Under the pieces are notes generated by a model that worked only from the letters and a program-made list of their open reading frames with translations, was not told the DNA's origin and made no database searches. Shown piece after piece: positions 1-7,867 of a stretch of 64,000 bases of DNA. Both the position numbers and the translations under genes were made by a program. Source of the DNA: Mogibacterium kristiansenii (lineage in GTDB: Bacteria; Bacillota; Clostridia; Peptostreptococcales; Anaerovoracaceae); the NCBI RefSeq assembly GCF_009695905.1, contig NZ_VUNA01000001.1, positions 62,001-126,000 on the forward strand, read 5' to 3'. Every line of letters begins with the position of its first letter. The stretch's first letter is position 1.

Positions 1-1
1 A

Positions 2-361
2 TTGGATAATCTGTATGATAAGATTTCAGAGATTGAGGATGCTATTGCCGATATCGAAGAAAAGATTGCAGGTGTATATGGTGAACAGGTTACTGCAGAA
101 TATTTGTACCAGGTATTAAAGAACTTTGATAAAATTTATTATGAAATGACGGATCTCGAAAAGAAGGAGTTCATGAGAAATTTCATTGATGCAATTGAAA
201 TCCTTCCGGAGAGAACGGAAAGCGGACGCATCTTAAAGCATATTGATTTAAGGTTTCCGATATATTATGAAGGTAGTGAGGGTGATCAAATTCGGTTGCT
301 CAATGAACTGAACGTCGAGACATGCTGTCTCCTGCGAAAGCGAGACGAAGTCGACGCTTGA
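2..361 (+). CDS. Large serine recombinase, C-terminal end (cut by window edge)
   Basis: The visible 119 residues match the C-terminal tail of large serine recombinases of clostridial transposons and prophages. There is a charged coiled-coil start (DNLYDKISEIEDAIADIEEK), an aromatic 'FDKIYYEMTDLEKKEFM' helix, then the typical ending in which 'GRILKHIDLRFPIYY' precedes 'VETCCLLRK'. The resolvase catalytic domain with its active serine and the zinc ribbon would lie upstream of the window. The reading frame is open to base 2, so the gene begins outside. The last residues are encoded by a 22-bp sequence repeated 120 bp further on, so this 3' end may itself be an element boundary. It could belong to an intact element upstream or be a leftover; the window cannot decide. 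Confidence 0.8.
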   Translation: MDNLYDKISEIEDAIADIEEKIAGVYGEQVTAEYLYQVLKNFDKIYYEMTDLEKKEFMRNFIDAIEILPERTESGRILKHIDLRFPIYYEGSEGDQIRLLNELNVETCCLLRKRDEVDA

Positions 362-460
362 GCAGCTGAGACGCAGTCCGCAAGGGACGCCCAAGAAGCC
401 GAGCCGGAGGCGAAGGGTGATTGGCCGCGGCCTACTGCGACATGCTGTCTCCTGCGAAAG
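319..460. repeat. 22-bp direct repeat pair at recombinase 3' end
   Basis: The 22 bases at 319-340, encoding the last conserved recombinase residues, recur exactly at 439-460. The start is GACATGCTGTCTCC. The 98 bases between are GC-rich and non-coding, unlike the AT-rich flanks. Such a duplication at the end of a recombinase gene is what site-specific insertion or an old excision would leave, but partial gene duplication would look the same. The remainder of 361-773 has no convincing gene, only the hairpin at 548-590. Confidence 0.65.
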
Positions 461-547
461 ATATAGCTCCGATGAAAGCGAGCGTTAGCGAAGCTTGAAT
501 CGATAGAGCTATACGTTGCCAGAGAGACCCGATGACGGCGAGCGACA

Positions 548-600
548 GGCTTCGGAGTATTGATGTATGAGTCATCGATACTTCGGAGCCCTTGTTTTTA
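548..600 (+). terminator. Rho-independent terminator
   Basis: Two 13-base arms (548-560 and 578-590) pair through GGCTTCGGAGTAT with two G-T wobbles, and the inner bases extend the stem. A T-rich tract (CTTGTTTTTA) follows. It would end transcripts from the recombinase side before the DUF5714 gene. Confidence 0.7.
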
Positions 601-773
601 TGTTTTGCCACTGGATTACTGTAATTTGACGTGCTTCCTGTGATATACTTTACTCTATATAAATGTCCTTTGCTTTTTCTGTGATTGCTGATTGATGAAT
701 AGATCTTTGTCGAGTACGTGTGCTACTATGCTTTTAACCGAGTTACAAATCGGAATTTGCCGATATATCGAAT

Positions 774-1502
774 ATGAAAGACCTAATTATGTTGAATTCA
801 AAAAAAGAAGAAAAGTGCAATGAAGAATGTATTGTATGTGAAGCTCCGCTTGTTTATCTTGAGAAAGATGAACTGATGGAATGTGTGCTTTGTCATAAAA
901 AAGAATTCAGTAAAACCCGATGTCAGAATGGACATTACGTGTGTAATGATTGTCACACAAAGGGAATGGATGTCATTATCTCCATGTGCTTGAAGGAACC
1001 GTCTCAAAATCCAATTGAAATCATTCGGACCATGATGAATGCTTCATTTTGTCATATGCATGGACCGGAGCATCATGTTATGGTTGGGGCAGCGTTGCTC
1101 ACTGCGTATAAAAATGCCGGTGGAAATATAGAACTTAAGGATGCCCTGATTGAAATGATGCATAGAGGAAAAGCTGTTCCGGGTGGAGCATGTGGATTCT
1201 GGGGAGCATGTGGAGCCGGAATCAGTGCCGGTATGTTTGTATCAATTATCTCCGGTTCTACTCCGTTGTCTACAGAATCATGGGGACTTGCAAACAAAAT
1301 GACATCGAAAGCGCTTGACGCAATCGGATCGATTGGTGGACCGCGATGTTGTAAACGGGATTCGTATCTGTCTATTCTAGTTGCAATTGAGTATGTAAAA
1401 GAACATTTTGGTATCGAAATGGACGCATCAGATATTCAATGTAGTCATTATAAACAAAACAACCAATGCATCGGAAACCGGTGTCCGTTTCGTAATATGT
1501 AA
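774..1502 (+). CDS. DUF5714 domain-containing cysteine-rich protein
   Basis: A 242-residue soluble protein. Its N-terminal third carries paired cysteine motifs (CIVC, CVLC, 'CQNGHYVCNDC') that look like zinc or metal ligands. The middle has histidine-rich 'FCHMHGPEHH' and glycine/cysteine-rich 'PGGACGFWGACGAG'. The end has 'GGPRCCKRDS' and a final 'CIGNRCPF'. This layout is that of DUF5714 proteins of anaerobes, whose function is unknown; a metal- or redox-related role is only an inference. No strong ribosome site precedes the ATG at 774, and the next in-frame ATG at 792 is an alternative start. It stands alone between two terminators. Confidence 0.72.
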   Translation: MKDLIMLNSKKEEKCNEECIVCEAPLVYLEKDELMECVLCHKKEFSKTRCQNGHYVCNDCHTKGMDVIISMCLKEPSQNPIEIIRTMMNASFCHMHGPEHHVMVGAALLTAYKNAGGNIELKDALIEMMHRGKAVPGGACGFWGACGAGISAGMFVSIISGSTPLSTESWGLANKMTSKALDAIGSIGGPRCCKRDSYLSILVAIEYVKEHFGIEMDASDIQCSHYKQNNQCIGNRCPFRNM

Positions 1503-1514
1503 ATCGGAGACCCG

Positions 1515-1604
1515 CTATGAAAAGTCAAGTATAAAATAAGCAAAAATTTGAATTTCCTTATCAGTGTGGTTGTGTTTGGCAATATCAATGCCGACATAAA
1601 TCAT
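1515..1604 (-). pseudogene. IS110-family transposase, N-terminal stub
   Basis: On the minus strand an AGGGAGG ribosome site precedes an ATG (complement of 1602-1604) and 29 codons beginning MIYVGIDIAKHNHTDKEI. That is the start of IS110-family transposases, with the first acidic residue of the DEDD RuvC-like centre in 'GIDIAK'. The frame then runs into unrelated sequence and stops, so about 370 residues are missing. The fragment and its upstream side (1605-1713) are probably the left end of a deleted insertion sequence. No other IS110 part is visible here. Confidence 0.7.
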
Positions 1605-1713
1605 GAGGTTATACCTCCCTTTCTAATGATTGCTGCTTGACAGTCTCCTTCAAATTCGCTATAATAATAATCGCAAAATTTTAGTGGACTTTTCCGGATT
1701 CTGTCATCTTTTT

Positions 1714-1752
1714 GCCACACAGCTATCTTGTGATAGTTGTGTGGCTTTTTTG
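1714..1752 (+). terminator. Rho-independent terminator
   Basis: A 14-bp stem (GCCACACAGCTATC at 1714-1727 with 1732-1745, one G-T pair) has a 4-nt loop and is followed by TTTTTTG. It lies between the IS110 remnant and the nitroreductase remnant. Confidence 0.75.
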
Positions 1753-1798
1753 TTGCCTGTATCTCGGAAGTATTAGCAGAATGGAGGACTATATCTGT

Positions 1799-2086
1799 AT
1801 GGAGAAAATTTTTTTGTCTCTTACCAAGACGCGCCGTAGTGTACGGGCTTATAAATCGGAACCTGTCCCTTCCAAGGCTATGGACGCTGTACTGGAAGCA
1901 GGGACTTACGCTCCTACCGGCGAAGGACATCAATCTCCAACCATCATTGCAATTACAGACCCCAAATATAGGCGGGCGATTGCATTGGGCTATCCGGCTC
2001 AGGAATCCGGTCAGCCCGCAGCACGCAAACAAAACTATATCGTTCGGACAATTTGTGGAGAAGAGGGAAAGCATGCAGACCAATAA
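1799..2086 (+). pseudogene. Nitroreductase-family protein with large internal deletion
   Basis: The 95-residue frame begins like a nitroreductase (MEKIFLSLTKTRRSVRAY, then 'LEAGTYAPTGEGHQSPTI'), including the first FMN-binding arginines. After about residue 62 it jumps directly to the C-terminal signature of the family ('ALGYPAQESGQPAARKQNY'). Normal members have about 170-180 residues, so roughly 80-100 central residues are missing, though the frame is kept. The start at 1799 is chosen because GGAGG lies 11 bases upstream. The 3' end overlaps the MATE gene by 14 bases. A working enzyme is unlikely. Confidence 0.75.
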
Positions 2087-3413
2087 CAAAATGGCGGTTA
2101 CGCCAGTTGGAAAACTCATCTGGCAAATGTCAATACCGCCACTGATTTCCATGTTTATGCAATATTCCTATAATCTGATAGACAGCGCGTTTGTAGCGCG
2201 GTTGAGTGAAAATGCTTTAACGGCTGTTTCCCTGTCGTTTCCCATTACAACTTTGATGAATGCGACATCTATCTGGATTGGCGTTGGCGTGAATGTACTG
2301 ATTGCAGGGTATCTTGGACAGAGAAAGCAGAATGAGGCAAATACTACCGTCACACATGGATTGCTACTGGCCTTTGGAATTGGTGCTTTGCTCAATCTTC
2401 TGTCATTACTGATTATGAAACCCTACTTTGGAGCATTCACCAATAACGAAGAAATTTATCATTTGAGTCTTGCCTATATGAGCGTATGTTCGTTCATGCA
2501 AATTCCCAACATGGTGCATATCGCAATCCAGAAGATGATACAGGCTACTGGGAACATGATTGCTCCTATGTGGTTCCAGATTGCAGGAGTGGTCGTTAAT
2601 TTTGTATTTGACCCACTTCTAATTTTTGGTATTGGTGTTTTTCCAGCTATGGGAATCCGTGGCGCTGCGGTGGCTACTGTTGCGGGCTATTTGTTATCCA
2701 TGATTTTGGCATTTGCCTTGCTGCTGGGGAAAAAGCAAAAAGTGCGGATAAAGATCAAAGAATTTCATATACAAAAGTGGATGATTGCCCGTATATTCGC
2801 CCTTGGCTTACCATCTTTCATTATGAATGCCCTCAGTTCGTTTATGGTGACATTCGTCAATCTGTTTCTGGTGGCGTATTCCGATACGGCGATTGCATTC
2901 TTTGGTGCGTATTTTAAGGTGCAGCAGCTAATCGTTATGACAGTAAACGGCTTGATTCAGGGCTGTTTGCCTATTATGCGGTTTAACTACGGTGCGGGAA
3001 ACAGAGATAGGCTGCATTCCGCTTTCCGATACGGAATCGCTTTGGTCTCCGGTATGATGATACTGGGAACATTGACCGTCAACTTCTTTCCGGCGCAGCT
3101 TTTGGAATTATTTACAGCGTCGGAAGCCATGCGCTCCTTTGGAATATCCGCTATGCGAATTATGGCGGCAAGCTATCTGTTTTGCGGCCTCTCTACCATG
3201 ATTTCCACCTATTTTCAGGCGACAGAAAAAGTAGGTTCCAGCATGGCGATTCAATTATGCAGACAACTGCTTTTCCTTCTTCCTGCCTTATGGTGTCTGG
3301 ACAAATTATTCCAACTGAACGGAATCTGGCTTGCATTTCCTGTTGCGGAAACCGCCACTATGCTCATTGCTCTCGTACTAATGGCATGGCATCGCCACAA
3401 AAATAGCTTATAA
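2073..3413 (+). CDS. MATE-family multidrug efflux transporter
   Basis: This 446-residue polytopic membrane protein has about 12 hydrophobic segments in two homologous halves. It has the MATE features 'IWQMSIPPLISMFMQYSYN' at the start, 'AIQKMIQATGN' and 'DPLLIFGIGVFPAMGIRGAA' at the end of the first half, and 'QGCLPIMRFNYGAGN' in the second. MATE proteins export cationic drugs or metabolites using a Na+ or H+ gradient. The start at 2073 is preferred over upstream in-frame ATGs because a GGAGAAGAGGG ribosome site precedes it and the upstream frame is nitroreductase DNA out of frame. The length is normal, so it is probably intact. Confidence 0.85.
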   Translation: MQTNNKMAVTPVGKLIWQMSIPPLISMFMQYSYNLIDSAFVARLSENALTAVSLSFPITTLMNATSIWIGVGVNVLIAGYLGQRKQNEANTTVTHGLLLAFGIGALLNLLSLLIMKPYFGAFTNNEEIYHLSLAYMSVCSFMQIPNMVHIAIQKMIQATGNMIAPMWFQIAGVVVNFVFDPLLIFGIGVFPAMGIRGAAVATVAGYLLSMILAFALLLGKKQKVRIKIKEFHIQKWMIARIFALGLPSFIMNALSSFMVTFVNLFLVAYSDTAIAFFGAYFKVQQLIVMTVNGLIQGCLPIMRFNYGAGNRDRLHSAFRYGIALVSGMMILGTLTVNFFPAQLLELFTASEAMRSFGISAMRIMAASYLFCGLSTMISTYFQATEKVGSSMAIQLCRQLLFLLPALWCLDKLFQLNGIWLAFPVAETATMLIALVLMAWHRHKNSL

Positions 3414-3432
3414 CACGTTCCAAGGAGGAGAA

Positions 3433-4509
3433 ATGATGAACGATACTTTTATGAAAGAAAAACCGGTATTGCCGCTGATTTTATCCATGGCCCTGCCTAT
3501 GGTTTTATCCATGCTGGTTAATTCTCTATACAACATTATCGACAGCTTTTTCGTCGCGCAGATTGGCGAGGAAGCTATGACGGCATTATCACTGGTTTAC
3601 CCGGTTCAAAATTTTATCAATGCTGTTGGAATTGGATTTGGCGTTGGAATCAACGCAGTGATTGAACTTGGCGTCCGCTATTCTGTTATTGCGTTCGCTT
3701 TTACATTGATTATCATTGTTGGTGTTACATTCGAGAAACTATTCCAAGCTGTAGGAAACATGAAAACAACCATGATCAGCTTGATGTGTGGGTGTATAAC
3801 AAACATTGTCTTAGACCCCGTTTTGATTTTTGGCTATGGTCCATTCCCTGAAATGGGAATCGAAGGCGCCGCACTGGCAACCGGCATCGGGCAGGCCTTG
3901 ACGCTTGCGCTCTCATCTCTTTTGATTTCGGCGCTCAATGCTATTTTGGCGGCATATTCCGAAGTGTATATTCTGATTTTGGGAATCTATTACAAATTGC
4001 AGACATTCATCTATCTTCCGGCCAATGGCATTGTTCAGGGGATGCGCCCATTAATCGGCTATAACTACGGTGCGGGGGAGAACAAAAGAGTCAGCCAGAT
4101 CTATAAAATCGTCTTGTGCATGAGCGGTATCATTATGGTGATTGGGACAGTAATATGTCTGCTAATCCCCGGCCAGCTTATTGGGCTGTTTACCCACTCA
4201 GAAGCGACAATCCAGACCGGGGAAACAGCCCTGCGTATCATCGGTGCCGGTTTTATCGTCTCGGCGGTTTCCGTTACATCTTCCGGCGCACTGGAGGGAC
4301 TTGGAAAAGGCACTCCTTCATTACTGATTTCACTTTGCCGGTATGTTGTGGTTATCATCCCAACTGCGTTTTTACTCAGCAGGATTTTCGGAGCGGTTGG
4401 CGTCTGGAATGCGTTTTGGATCACGGAAGCGATTACAGCAATCATTTCTATTTGTGTTTACTACAAGGCAATAGCACAAAGTCGGCTGAGCCAGTCAACA
4501 GTAAAATGA
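3433..4509 (+). pseudogene. Second MATE-family transporter with two in-frame internal deletions
   Basis: A perfect AAGGAGG precedes the ATG. The 358 residues match MATE pumps ('LPMVLSMLVNSLYNIIDSFF', 'DPVLIFGYGPFPEMGIEGAA', 'GMRPLIGYNYGAGENKR') but about 90 residues are missing. After 'GVGINAVI' the sequence jumps to 'ELGVRYSVIAF', removing the cytoplasmic loop and a membrane helix. After 'GIGQALTLAL' it jumps to 'SSLLISALNA', removing the central loop linking the two halves. Both losses keep the frame. It sits 19 bases after the intact MATE gene. It could still be translated but is unlikely to fold as a 12-helix pump. Confidence 0.75.
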
Positions 4510-4553
4510 ACGTTGCTTTGCCCCGCACTATTATTCAGAGAGGGGGAATTTCC

Positions 4554-4625
4554 ATGACCGAGATTGACGGCTATGTGAAGCAGCAACTAATCGCTGCACT
4601 GTTCAAGTTTCGCTATGACCGTTGA
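4554..4625 (+). pseudogene. Truncated 5' end of an unidentified gene
   Basis: A strong ribosome site (AGAGAGGGGGAA) precedes ATG 4554 and 23 codons reading MTEIDGYVKQQLIAALFKFR before a stop at 4623. The strong start signal directly behind two transporter genes, and the abrupt end, suggest the beginning of a third operon gene, perhaps a small regulator. The remainder has been lost. The family cannot be named. Confidence 0.45.
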
Positions 4626-4727
4626 GCATGGACTTCACATTGTAAATGTGATAAATTAGTTTTGATAAATTTCTGAACACATTGAGGCTTAAATATAAGT
4701 ATTAATTTTAAGGAGAGTGCTTTTTGA

Positions 4728-5145
4728 TCAAGTACAACACAATGGAGATTGTAGCGTAACCGGGAGGTTGCGGATACAGTCACACACAACCTCCCGCAGG
4801 AATAAAGAAGAATACCGAGAAGTAGAAAACCTAGTAAGAGAATCATTTTGGAATGTGTACCGCCCCGGTTGTCTGGAGTATTTTGTTCTGAATCAGTTGC
4901 GAAATAATCCGGACTGCAGAACTGGATTATGTGATGGAGCTTAATGGAAAGCTGATTGGACAGAACATTTTCATGAAAGCGGTAATCAAGGCTGATGCAA
5001 GGAGTTGATTCCGGGTTATTTAGATGGCATAACCGGAGAGTATGAAACACCTGCAGGATATTTTGTAGATGAAGCAAAAGCTGACGAATTTGATAAGGGT
5101 TTTCCATACAAAGAGAAACTTACGCAACTGGGACAACTTTTCTAA
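4728..5145 (+). pseudogene. GNAT N-acetyltransferase pseudogene
   Basis: Recognisable GNAT pieces lie in different frames. 'EEYREVENLVRESFWNVYRP' and 'NQLRNNPD' end in a stop at 4944. 'ELDYVMELNGKLIGQN' plus 'MKAVIKAD' follows after a frameshift. 'CKELIPGYLDGITGEYETP' through 'KEKLTQLGQLF' forms the C-terminus in a third frame, ending at 5145. The central acetyl-CoA-binding part (about 80 residues) is gone. Near the start lies a 9-bp inverted repeat (GGGAGGTTG, 4762-4770 and 4787-4795) that is not part of the family coding pattern and may be an insertion. Confidence 0.75.
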
Positions 5146-5209
5146 ACGAACAAGATTTATGAGGCGGGGAGATAAAATCTCCCTGCCTGAAAAAAGAAGG
5201 TGAACGATA

Positions 5210-5275
5210 GTGAAATGTTTAAATTGCGGAAATGAAATAGCAAGCCATCGACAGTTTGGAGGAAATATTGAATGA
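5210..5275 (+). CDS. Possible 21-residue zinc-knuckle leader peptide
   Basis: A GTG start with AGAAGGTGA nearby opens a 21-codon frame (MKCLNCGNEIASHRQFGG...) whose stop overlaps the DUF3842 start as ATGA. The CxxC pair resembles a zinc-ribbon start, so it may be a stub of a longer gene or a translationally coupled leader. An 11-bp stem with a 3-nt loop (GGCGGGGAGAT) lies just upstream at about 5163-5187. Evidence is weak. Confidence 0.3.
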   Translation: MKCLNCGNEIASHRQFGGNIE

Positions 5276-5664
5276 AAGTATTAGTAATTGACGCTCAGGG
5301 CGGCGGAATCGGAAAACAAGTAGTCGCCGCGATTAAGCACAAACAGCCGCATATAGAAATTACGGCAGTTGGAACAAACAGTACGGCCACAACGGCGATG
5401 CTGAAAGCCGGCGCCGATCATGCGGCGACCGGAGAAAATGCAGTTGTTGTTGGATGCCGGACCGCCGACGTAATTATTGGACCGATTGGTATTGTTATTG
5501 CCGATGCAATGTTTGGCGAAGTGACTCCAACGATGGCGGTAGCTGTTGGGCAAAGCAGAGCAAAACGGCTGTTGATTCCTGTGAATCATTGCGATAATAC
5601 CATTGTCGGGGTTTCACACCTGTCTGTCGGAAATTTAATAGAAGAAGTTCTGAAGGAAATATAA
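5272..5664 (+). CDS. DUF3842 family protein
   Basis: A 130-residue cytosolic protein starts MKVLVIDAQGGGIGKQVV, a Rossmann-like glycine-rich loop, and continues with 'GADHAATGENAVVVGCRTAD', 'IIGPIGIVIADAMFGEVTP' and a conserved 'PVNHCDNTIVGV'. The whole length matches the small DUF3842 family of Firmicutes, whose function is unknown; the fold suggests nucleotide binding. AGGAGG lies 8 bases before the ATG (TTTGGAGGAAAT). Confidence 0.8.
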   Translation: MKVLVIDAQGGGIGKQVVAAIKHKQPHIEITAVGTNSTATTAMLKAGADHAATGENAVVVGCRTADVIIGPIGIVIADAMFGEVTPTMAVAVGQSRAKRLLIPVNHCDNTIVGVSHLSVGNLIEEVLKEI

Positions 5665-5810
5665 CAATATTCTAACCGCAGATTCTTGCGCTTCTTATTA
5701 TACAGTGGTAAAATTACTATATACTCATACAGGAAGTTGAGTAGTGATGCAGAAGCGTCCGATGATAAAACATTCAAAAAGAATAACAGATGACGATGAT
5801 GTATACACAA

Positions 5811-5857
5811 GAAGGTATACGGCTCCTCTGAAGAGGGGCGGTACGCCTTCTTTTTTG
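5811..5857 (+). terminator. Terminator-like hairpin in a leader
   Basis: An imperfect 18-bp stem (5811-5828 with 5833-5850, loop TGAA) is followed by TTTTTT. It lies about 150 bases after DUF3842 and 40 bases before the next gene. It may simply end DUF3842 transcripts. Because a TATTAT-like promoter element lies near 5697 it could also be an attenuator in the leader of the membrane-protein pair. No known riboswitch class was recognised in 5700-5810. Confidence 0.6.
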
Positions 5858-5897
5858 TTTGGCGTAGAAACATCTGTGAAAATTAGGAGGTATAATT

Positions 5898-6311
5898 ATG
5901 GCATGTTTTCTTGTTCCGGCTACGGAAGCTATTATCACAACGGTTGCTGCAAAGGTGATCCAGTCCAAGGAAAAAGAAGAATCGGTAAAGCTCACTCTTC
6001 CGGACGGCTCTGTTCAGGAAGCAACGAGAATTAAGTTTTCCACGAAGCTTGGCTGGCTGAACAAACTGCTCTGGGGCGGTTCTGCGTTGCTGGCATTTGA
6101 ACACCTGTGGCACGGCGAAGTGGTACCGTTTTTCCCGTTCCTAACGGCAGTTGAAAATGGCGAAACCGCGGATATGCTGGCAGAAATGGGTAGCGCAGGC
6201 GTTATGATGGCGGTACTGGTTACAGCTGTATGGTGCGGTATGCTTGCTGTTTCTTCTTTTATGGAAAAAAGAGCGATACGGGATTGCAAGCTCGTAAAGG
6301 AGGGAATGTAG
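5898..6311 (+). CDS. Uncharacterised membrane protein
   Basis: 137 residues with a hydrophobic N-terminal segment (MACFLVPATEAIITTVAAKV), a polar middle and two more hydrophobic stretches ('LWGGSALLAFEHLW', 'MMAVLVTAVWCGMLAVSSF'). AGGAGG is at ideal spacing. The next gene follows after 3 bases, so the two are co-translated and probably form a complex. Histidines in 'AFEHLWHGE' could bind metal. I do not recognise a family function. Confidence 0.7.
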   Translation: MACFLVPATEAIITTVAAKVIQSKEKEESVKLTLPDGSVQEATRIKFSTKLGWLNKLLWGGSALLAFEHLWHGEVVPFFPFLTAVENGETADMLAEMGSAGVMMAVLVTAVWCGMLAVSSFMEKRAIRDCKLVKEGM

Positions 6312-6314
6312 AGT

Positions 6315-6629
6315 ATGACATTACTGACAACGGTTTTTGCAGCAATAATTGCTACGGTCGTCTGGTATAAGGGCGCTCCCCAAAGTGAAATGAAAGTTGG
6401 TACTCTTTGCTGGATGTATTGGGGGGCATCTCTGATGTGGCTGGTGGATGCCATTTTTGAGTATGCAGAACTTGGTGCGGAGTACTTTACCCCTGCTCCT
6501 GTGGATATGTTGAACGATTTTTATCTGGGTCTGTCGGTTGCAGCTCTTGGGCTCATCATCTGGTTAGTTATCCTGTTATTGAAAGATCCGAAGGGCGTTG
6601 TGAAAGCGGCGTTGTTCAAGAAGAAATAA
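6315..6629 (+). CDS. Uncharacterised membrane protein, partner of upstream gene
   Basis: A 104-residue protein with about three membrane segments ('LLTTVFAAIIATVVWY', 'CWMYWGASLMWLVDAIFEY', 'LGLSVAALGLIIWLVILLL') and a basic C-terminal tail. The start lies 3 bases after the upstream stop, with AAGGAGGG covering the end of that gene. Acidic residues in the second helix ('VDAIFEYAELGAE') are unusual for a simple anchor. Function unknown. Confidence 0.7.
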   Translation: MTLLTTVFAAIIATVVWYKGAPQSEMKVGTLCWMYWGASLMWLVDAIFEYAELGAEYFTPAPVDMLNDFYLGLSVAALGLIIWLVILLLKDPKGVVKAALFKKK

Positions 6630-6641
6630 GTGATATGGCCG

Positions 6642-6681
6642 AGCGGTTCTGTTGCAATGCAGAACCGCTATTGTCGTATTT
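6642..6681 (+). terminator. Rho-independent terminator
   Basis: AGCGGTTCTG (6642-6651) pairs perfectly with 6660-6669 around an 8-nt loop; a modest T-rich stretch (ATTGTCGTATTTT) follows. Confidence 0.65.
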
Positions 6682-6816
6682 TGGGTTCAAACGGAAACGG
6701 AATGAACTTGAATCATCATATTTTATTCACACAAGTTTGATTGACTTTTGTGTCCTGAAACATTAAAGTTAAGGGAATATAGAAATCGACAAATCGGAAT
6801 TTGTGGAGACGATGAA

Positions 6817-7245
6817 ATGATTAGGAAATACGTTGATGGCGATATAGATGCAGTAATGCAAATATGGCTGAATACGAATATTCAGGCACACAGTTTTATA
6901 TCTCTAGATTACTGGAAAAGCAACTTCGATATGGTAAAAGAAATGATGCCACTTGCAGAAATATATGTACATGAAGTTGACAATGCAAATCAAATAGATG
7001 GATTTATTGGATTAAATAACGACTATATTGAAGGAATCTTTATAAAAGATGTAGCACAGTCAAAGGGAATCGGAAAACAGTTATTGGATCAGGTGAAGAA
7101 AATCAGGGCTACTCTAAAATTGAACGTTTATCAAAAAAATGAGCGAGCAATTCAATTTTATCTACGAGAAGAATTTAGCATCCTATCTGAATGTGTAGAT
7201 GATAATACGGGAGAAAAGGAATTTACAATGGTATGGAAGCGCTAA
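6817..7245 (+). CDS. GNAT family N-acetyltransferase
   Basis: 142 residues matching the complete GNAT fold. There is an N-terminal 'MIRKYVDGDIDAVMQIWL', a central beta strand 'IDGFIGLNNDYIEGIFI', the acetyl-CoA loop 'QSKGIGKQLLDQVKK' (Q-x-x-G-x-G/A pattern) and the terminal 'NVYQKNERAIQFYLREEF'. It resembles YjaB/RimI-like acetylases of unknown substrate. The start at 6817 is chosen because the ribosome site GTGGAGA precedes it and the family begins there; the longer frame from 6748 lacks a site. Confidence 0.8.
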   Translation: MIRKYVDGDIDAVMQIWLNTNIQAHSFISLDYWKSNFDMVKEMMPLAEIYVHEVDNANQIDGFIGLNNDYIEGIFIKDVAQSKGIGKQLLDQVKKIRATLKLNVYQKNERAIQFYLREEFSILSECVDDNTGEKEFTMVWKR

Positions 7246-7276
7246 ACTCGGAATTTTATAAGGAGTGAAAAGAAAA

Positions 7277-7714
7277 GTGTGTGAGGAATGTTACTCTAAT
7301 GAAAATAAAATAACGCCTTTACTAAATCCGCTGGACTGTTTGGAGAACCACACTCAATATATTTGTGGAACTTGTGGACGGTGCATTTGTATCGAGCATG
7401 ACCCAAATAGAGGATTGCAACGATGGAATTTTCCTTTTAAGTCATTGGAAATTGCAAAACTATATTTGCGAACAGCGGACTATACAACGAAGAGTGCGTG
7501 TGGTATTTATGAGATAGAGAACAATAAAGGAAGATTATCTTATAAAATATTTCCAGGGAATGATGAGTTAAATCTATTTTTGAAAAAGAATAAAGACAAG
7601 AAATGCAGGCAAATGATGCCCGTGTTTAGTGCTGGAAAGTATAAAGAATATCCACACACAGAAGTACGAAAATTGACGCCTGATGAAATAAAACAATATA
7701 TGAGTGAACGCTAA
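7277..7714 (+). CDS. Zinc-ribbon hypothetical protein
   Basis: About 145 residues. Four N-terminal cysteines in CEEC and 'CGTCGRCICIEHD' likely form a zinc-binding module, and a basic C-terminal region ('KKNKDKKCRQM') follows. GTG 7277 is chosen over GTG 7265 because AAGGAG lies 11 bases before it and would overlap the earlier codon. It follows the GNAT gene by 31 bases. No function can be assigned. Confidence 0.6.
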   Translation: MCEECYSNENKITPLLNPLDCLENHTQYICGTCGRCICIEHDPNRGLQRWNFPFKSLEIAKLYLRTADYTTKSACGIYEIENNKGRLSYKIFPGNDELNLFLKKNKDKKCRQMMPVFSAGKYKEYPHTEVRKLTPDEIKQYMSER

Positions 7715-7791
7715 ATTCCAGTATATTAAAGAGGAAAACCATTAGAAAACATGTAAATAATGTTTTTTCTGAGGGGGAAGTCGGTAAAGAT

Positions 7792-7818
7792 AACAACGCG
7801 CAAAAAATGCGTGTTGTT
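7792..7818. repeat. 11-bp inverted repeat upstream of ATP-grasp gene
   Basis: AACAACGCGCA (7792-7802) pairs with 7808-7818 around five A residues, with one G-T pair. No T-run follows, so it is more likely an operator or leader stem than a terminator. It lies 50 bases before the ATP-grasp start. Confidence 0.45.
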
Positions 7819-7867
7819 GGTGTGAAGCAAAAGAATGTGAGAGTATCAAAGAAGGACGAAGAAGTAA

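Noticed and set aside
5160-5190. The hairpin GGCGGGGAGAT/ATCTCCCTGCC as a terminator
   Set aside because: It is followed by TGAAAAAAG with no T-run on either strand; kept only as a remark.
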